This document shows, piece by piece, positions 5,654 through 7,359 of a stretch of 7,359 nucleotides of DNA. A model generated the notes under the pieces. The model had not been told where the DNA came from. It saw only the letters and a program-made list of their open reading frames with translations, and did not search any database. Position numbers and translations under genes: made by a program. Numbering within the stretch: position 1 is the first letter of the stretch; the number at the start of each line of letters is the position of its first letter. The stretch lies in assembly GCA_031289625.1 (NCBI GenBank), contig JAITPB010000097.1, positions 1 to 7,359 of the forward strand, in the 5' to 3' direction. The stretch is from Clostridiales bacterium (GTDB lineage Bacteria > Bacillota > Clostridia > Lachnospirales > WQUN01).

Positions 5654-7269
5654 GGTCTTCTTTTTTTGAGTTTCATGTGGCGGCGTCTGGTTTATTCACC
5701 GCCAAAAGCCAATTGGCAGTGACAAGCCATAATATCGCCAACGCGGCGGAGCCCGGCTATTGCAGGCAATTGGGCCTGCAGAGGGCGACAACGCCGCTGG
5801 GCTTTAACGACGGGAGAGGCATGGTCGGAACCGGATCGGAAGTGTATGGCGTCGCACAGGCGCGGGATATTTTTCTGGATAAAAAATATTGGGAACAGCG
5901 CGGCGTGCGCGGCGAATATTTGGGCAAGACAACGCAGCTCTCCATGATGGAGAATGTGTTCAATGAGATGGGCGGCAGCGACGGGCTTGCTTCGGCCTTG
6001 GATGATTTTTTCGCGAAAGCCTCGGATTTGTCCACCACGACCAATGACAGCACCTACCGCATCAATTTGATTCAGACCGCCAACACATTGGCGGAAATGA
6101 TCAACACGGAGGCCATGGCTCTGCGCAAGCAGCAGATTGACGCCAACGCGGAAATCGCGATTGTGGCGGAGCAGATCAACAGTTTGGGCGTCCAGATCGC
6201 TTCGTTAAATAAACAGATTGCCCTGCTGGAAGCGGACGGCTCTTCCGCGAATGACCTGCGGGATGAAAGAGCGCGGCTGGTAGACGAACTTTCTGAACTG
6301 GTCAATCTGGAAGCGAAAGAGCTGGATTATACGCTGATAAGCGGTCGCAAGGCCAAAAGATATGTGGTCATGATCAACGGCTATGATTTTGTCAACCAAT
6401 ATGAAGTGAACCCCTTAGCGGTTGAGGAGCGGCCAGCGGCGGGCAAAAAAAACCCCATGGACGCGGAGGGCCTCTACGACATTCATTTCACCGGCAGCAG
6501 CGCGCCTTTCGATCTCTATCATCTTCGTTTGAAAGGCCAGTTGAAGGGTCTCATTGATATCCGCGACGGCAATGGCGCGGCCAGCGTTCCAGGCAGTCAA
6601 GCGACAGTCAGCTACAAAGGCATCCCCTATTATATGAATAGGCTCAACAACCTGGTCAGGACGCTGGCCAAGGCGATTGATGAAGGGATGTATCCAAACG
6701 ATCCAAACGATCCAAGATTGCCCATACAGGACGTCGTCGGGCACGTCAATGGATGGAACCTGATGGGCGATCAGCCCGGTACACTGTTCTTCACCTATGA
6801 GGGCGGCCCGGAGGCGCTCTCGTTCGGAGTGAGCGGCCCGGACGACACAGGGCTCTATGAGGCAATGGACTGTTTGAATTTCCAAGTAAACCCCGCGCTT
6901 CGGGCAAACCCCGCGCTGTTAAATTGTTCCGCCAGCGAAACGCAGGGCGAGAGCGCTTATGACGTGACCAAAAGTTTCAGCCTTGTCAAAGCCGATCCTT
7001 CGCTTTTTAAAGAAGGCAAATTGCTGGACTTCGTGACAGGGCTGAGTTCTGAAATGGGCATTGACGCGGCGCAGGCCGCAAAGTTTGAGGCGCGTTATGA
7101 AGACGTGGCGGTGTCCATCGACAACCAGCGGATCGCAGTATCCGGCGTTGATTTGAATGAAGAAATGATTTTTATGATCAAGAATCAACAGCTTTACCAG
7201 GCGGCCGCCCGGCTCGTGAACACCATCAACGGCATTTATGATTTCATGATCAACCGCATGGGGGCGTAA
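5650..7269 (+). CDS. flgK: Flagellar hook-associated protein FlgK, second diverged copy
   Basis: 539 residues. Both ends are FlgK-like: the N-terminus reads MRSSFFEFHVAASGLFTAK, with HNIANAAEPGYCRQ at 27-40, and the C-terminal helix starts at residue 499 (GVDLNEEMIFMIKNQQLYQA). The block GRGMVGTGSEVYGVAQARDIFLDKKYW near residue 56 is typical of FlgK after the first motif and resembles clostridial FlgK as I remember them. It is not FlgL: it starts with the rod-type helix, not a flagellin-like one, and has the full FlgK length. Little identity to the first copy is visible outside the two termini, so the duplication is old or one copy was acquired. Cysteines are at 38, 408 and 426. Short in-frame duplications lie at 6692-6709 (NDPNDP) and 6888-6917 (NPALRANPAL). 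The start ATG overlaps the stop of the first copy and has only a weak AGGA 11 bases upstream, so translation is probably coupled. Confidence 0.92.
   Translation: MRSSFFEFHVAASGLFTAKSQLAVTSHNIANAAEPGYCRQLGLQRATTPLGFNDGRGMVGTGSEVYGVAQARDIFLDKKYWEQRGVRGEYLGKTTQLSMMENVFNEMGGSDGLASALDDFFAKASDLSTTTNDSTYRINLIQTANTLAEMINTEAMALRKQQIDANAEIAIVAEQINSLGVQIASLNKQIALLEADGSSANDLRDERARLVDELSELVNLEAKELDYTLISGRKAKRYVVMINGYDFVNQYEVNPLAVEERPAAGKKNPMDAEGLYDIHFTGSSAPFDLYHLRLKGQLKGLIDIRDGNGAASVPGSQATVSYKGIPYYMNRLNNLVRTLAKAIDEGMYPNDPNDPRLPIQDVVGHVNGWNLMGDQPGTLFFTYEGGPEALSFGVSGPDDTGLYEAMDCLNFQVNPALRANPALLNCSASETQGESAYDVTKSFSLVKADPSLFKEGKLLDFVTGLSSEMGIDAAQAAKFEARYEDVAVSIDNQRIAVSGVDLNEEMIFMIKNQQLYQAAARLVNTINGIYDFMINRMGA
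6692..6709 (+). repeat. 9-nt tandem duplication in the second flgK
   Basis: atccaaacg occurs at 6692-6700 and 6701-6709, followed by the partial copy atccaa. It encodes PNDPNDPR in the variable middle of the protein and keeps the frame. Confidence 0.85.
6888..6917 (+). repeat. 18-nt-period duplication in the second flgK
   Basis: aaaccccgcgct occurs at 6888-6899 and 6906-6917 (period 18), encoding NPALRA then NPALLN. The period is a multiple of three, so the frame is kept. Confidence 0.8.
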
Positions 7270-7301
7270 TGGGCCGCGGAAAATAATTTCAAAACATCCA
7301 A

Positions 7302-7346
7302 AAACGCGCGCGCTCCGTTTTTTCATAGCCGCGCGTTTGTTTTTTT
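7302..7346 (+). terminator. Intrinsic terminator of the flagellar operon
   Basis: AAACGCGCG (7302-7310) pairs perfectly with CGCGCGTTT (7330-7338). After a single bulged C at 7311 the stem continues with GCT (7312-7314) against AGC (7327-7329), closing a 12-base loop. A run of seven T (7340-7346) follows, with more T after it. It lies 32 bases after the stop of the second flgK. The complement also has a T-rich tail, so it may work in both directions. Confidence 0.88.
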
Positions 7347-7359
7347 GTCCTTTTCGTCC

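Noticed and set aside
5650..7269. Second flgK-like gene being flgL
   Set aside because: The N-terminal rod-type helix with HNIAN...GYCRQ and the 539-residue length are FlgK features; FlgL is shorter and starts like flagellin.

Overview
This is bacterial chromosomal sequence, most likely from a motile anaerobic Firmicute (Clostridia or a related class). The reasons are a ferredoxin-type aldo/keto reductase, strong GGAGG-like ribosome binding sites, a flgN-flgK-flgK flagellar cluster, and FlgK proteins whose ends resemble clostridial versions. Taxonomy is inferred from gene style only; no rRNA or other marker is present.

Layout. (1) Positions 2-814, + strand: the 3' part of an aldo/keto reductase with two C-terminal 4Fe-4S clusters; its N-terminus lies outside the window. 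(2) Positions 851-2062, - strand, convergent with it: a complete RtcB-type RNA ligase with all six metal ligands and a good promoter (TGC-TATAAT) and ribosome binding site. (3) Positions 2158-2230: an intrinsic terminator for - strand transcripts and a perfect 16-nt tandem duplication. (4) Positions 2267-3051, - strand: two overlapping genes of unknown function, a four-helix membrane protein followed by a small protein with one membrane helix and a coiled coil. They are visibly more A+T-rich than their surroundings. (5) Positions 3052-3357: a divergent intergenic region with three 11-nt direct repeats and promoter candidates. (6) Positions 3358-7269, + strand: a tight operon of flgN (export chaperone) and two different flgK genes (hook-filament junction protein), joined by a 4-nt gap and then a 4-nt ATGA overlap. 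(7) Positions 7302-7346: a strong intrinsic terminator closing that operon.

The flagellar genes form one functional unit. FlgN should hold FlgK subunits in the cytoplasm and deliver them to the flagellar export apparatus, and FlgK forms the junction between hook and filament. The unusual points are two diverged FlgK proteins made in tandem with one chaperone, an in-frame six-unit 12-nt repeat inside flgN, and a terminator where flgL would often follow. Each FlgK also carries three cysteines, which is notable for extracellular flagellar proteins. The best candidate for something undescribed is the membrane-protein pair, although I cannot assign it a function. I see no CRISPR array, insertion sequence, tRNA, rRNA or complete mobile element.
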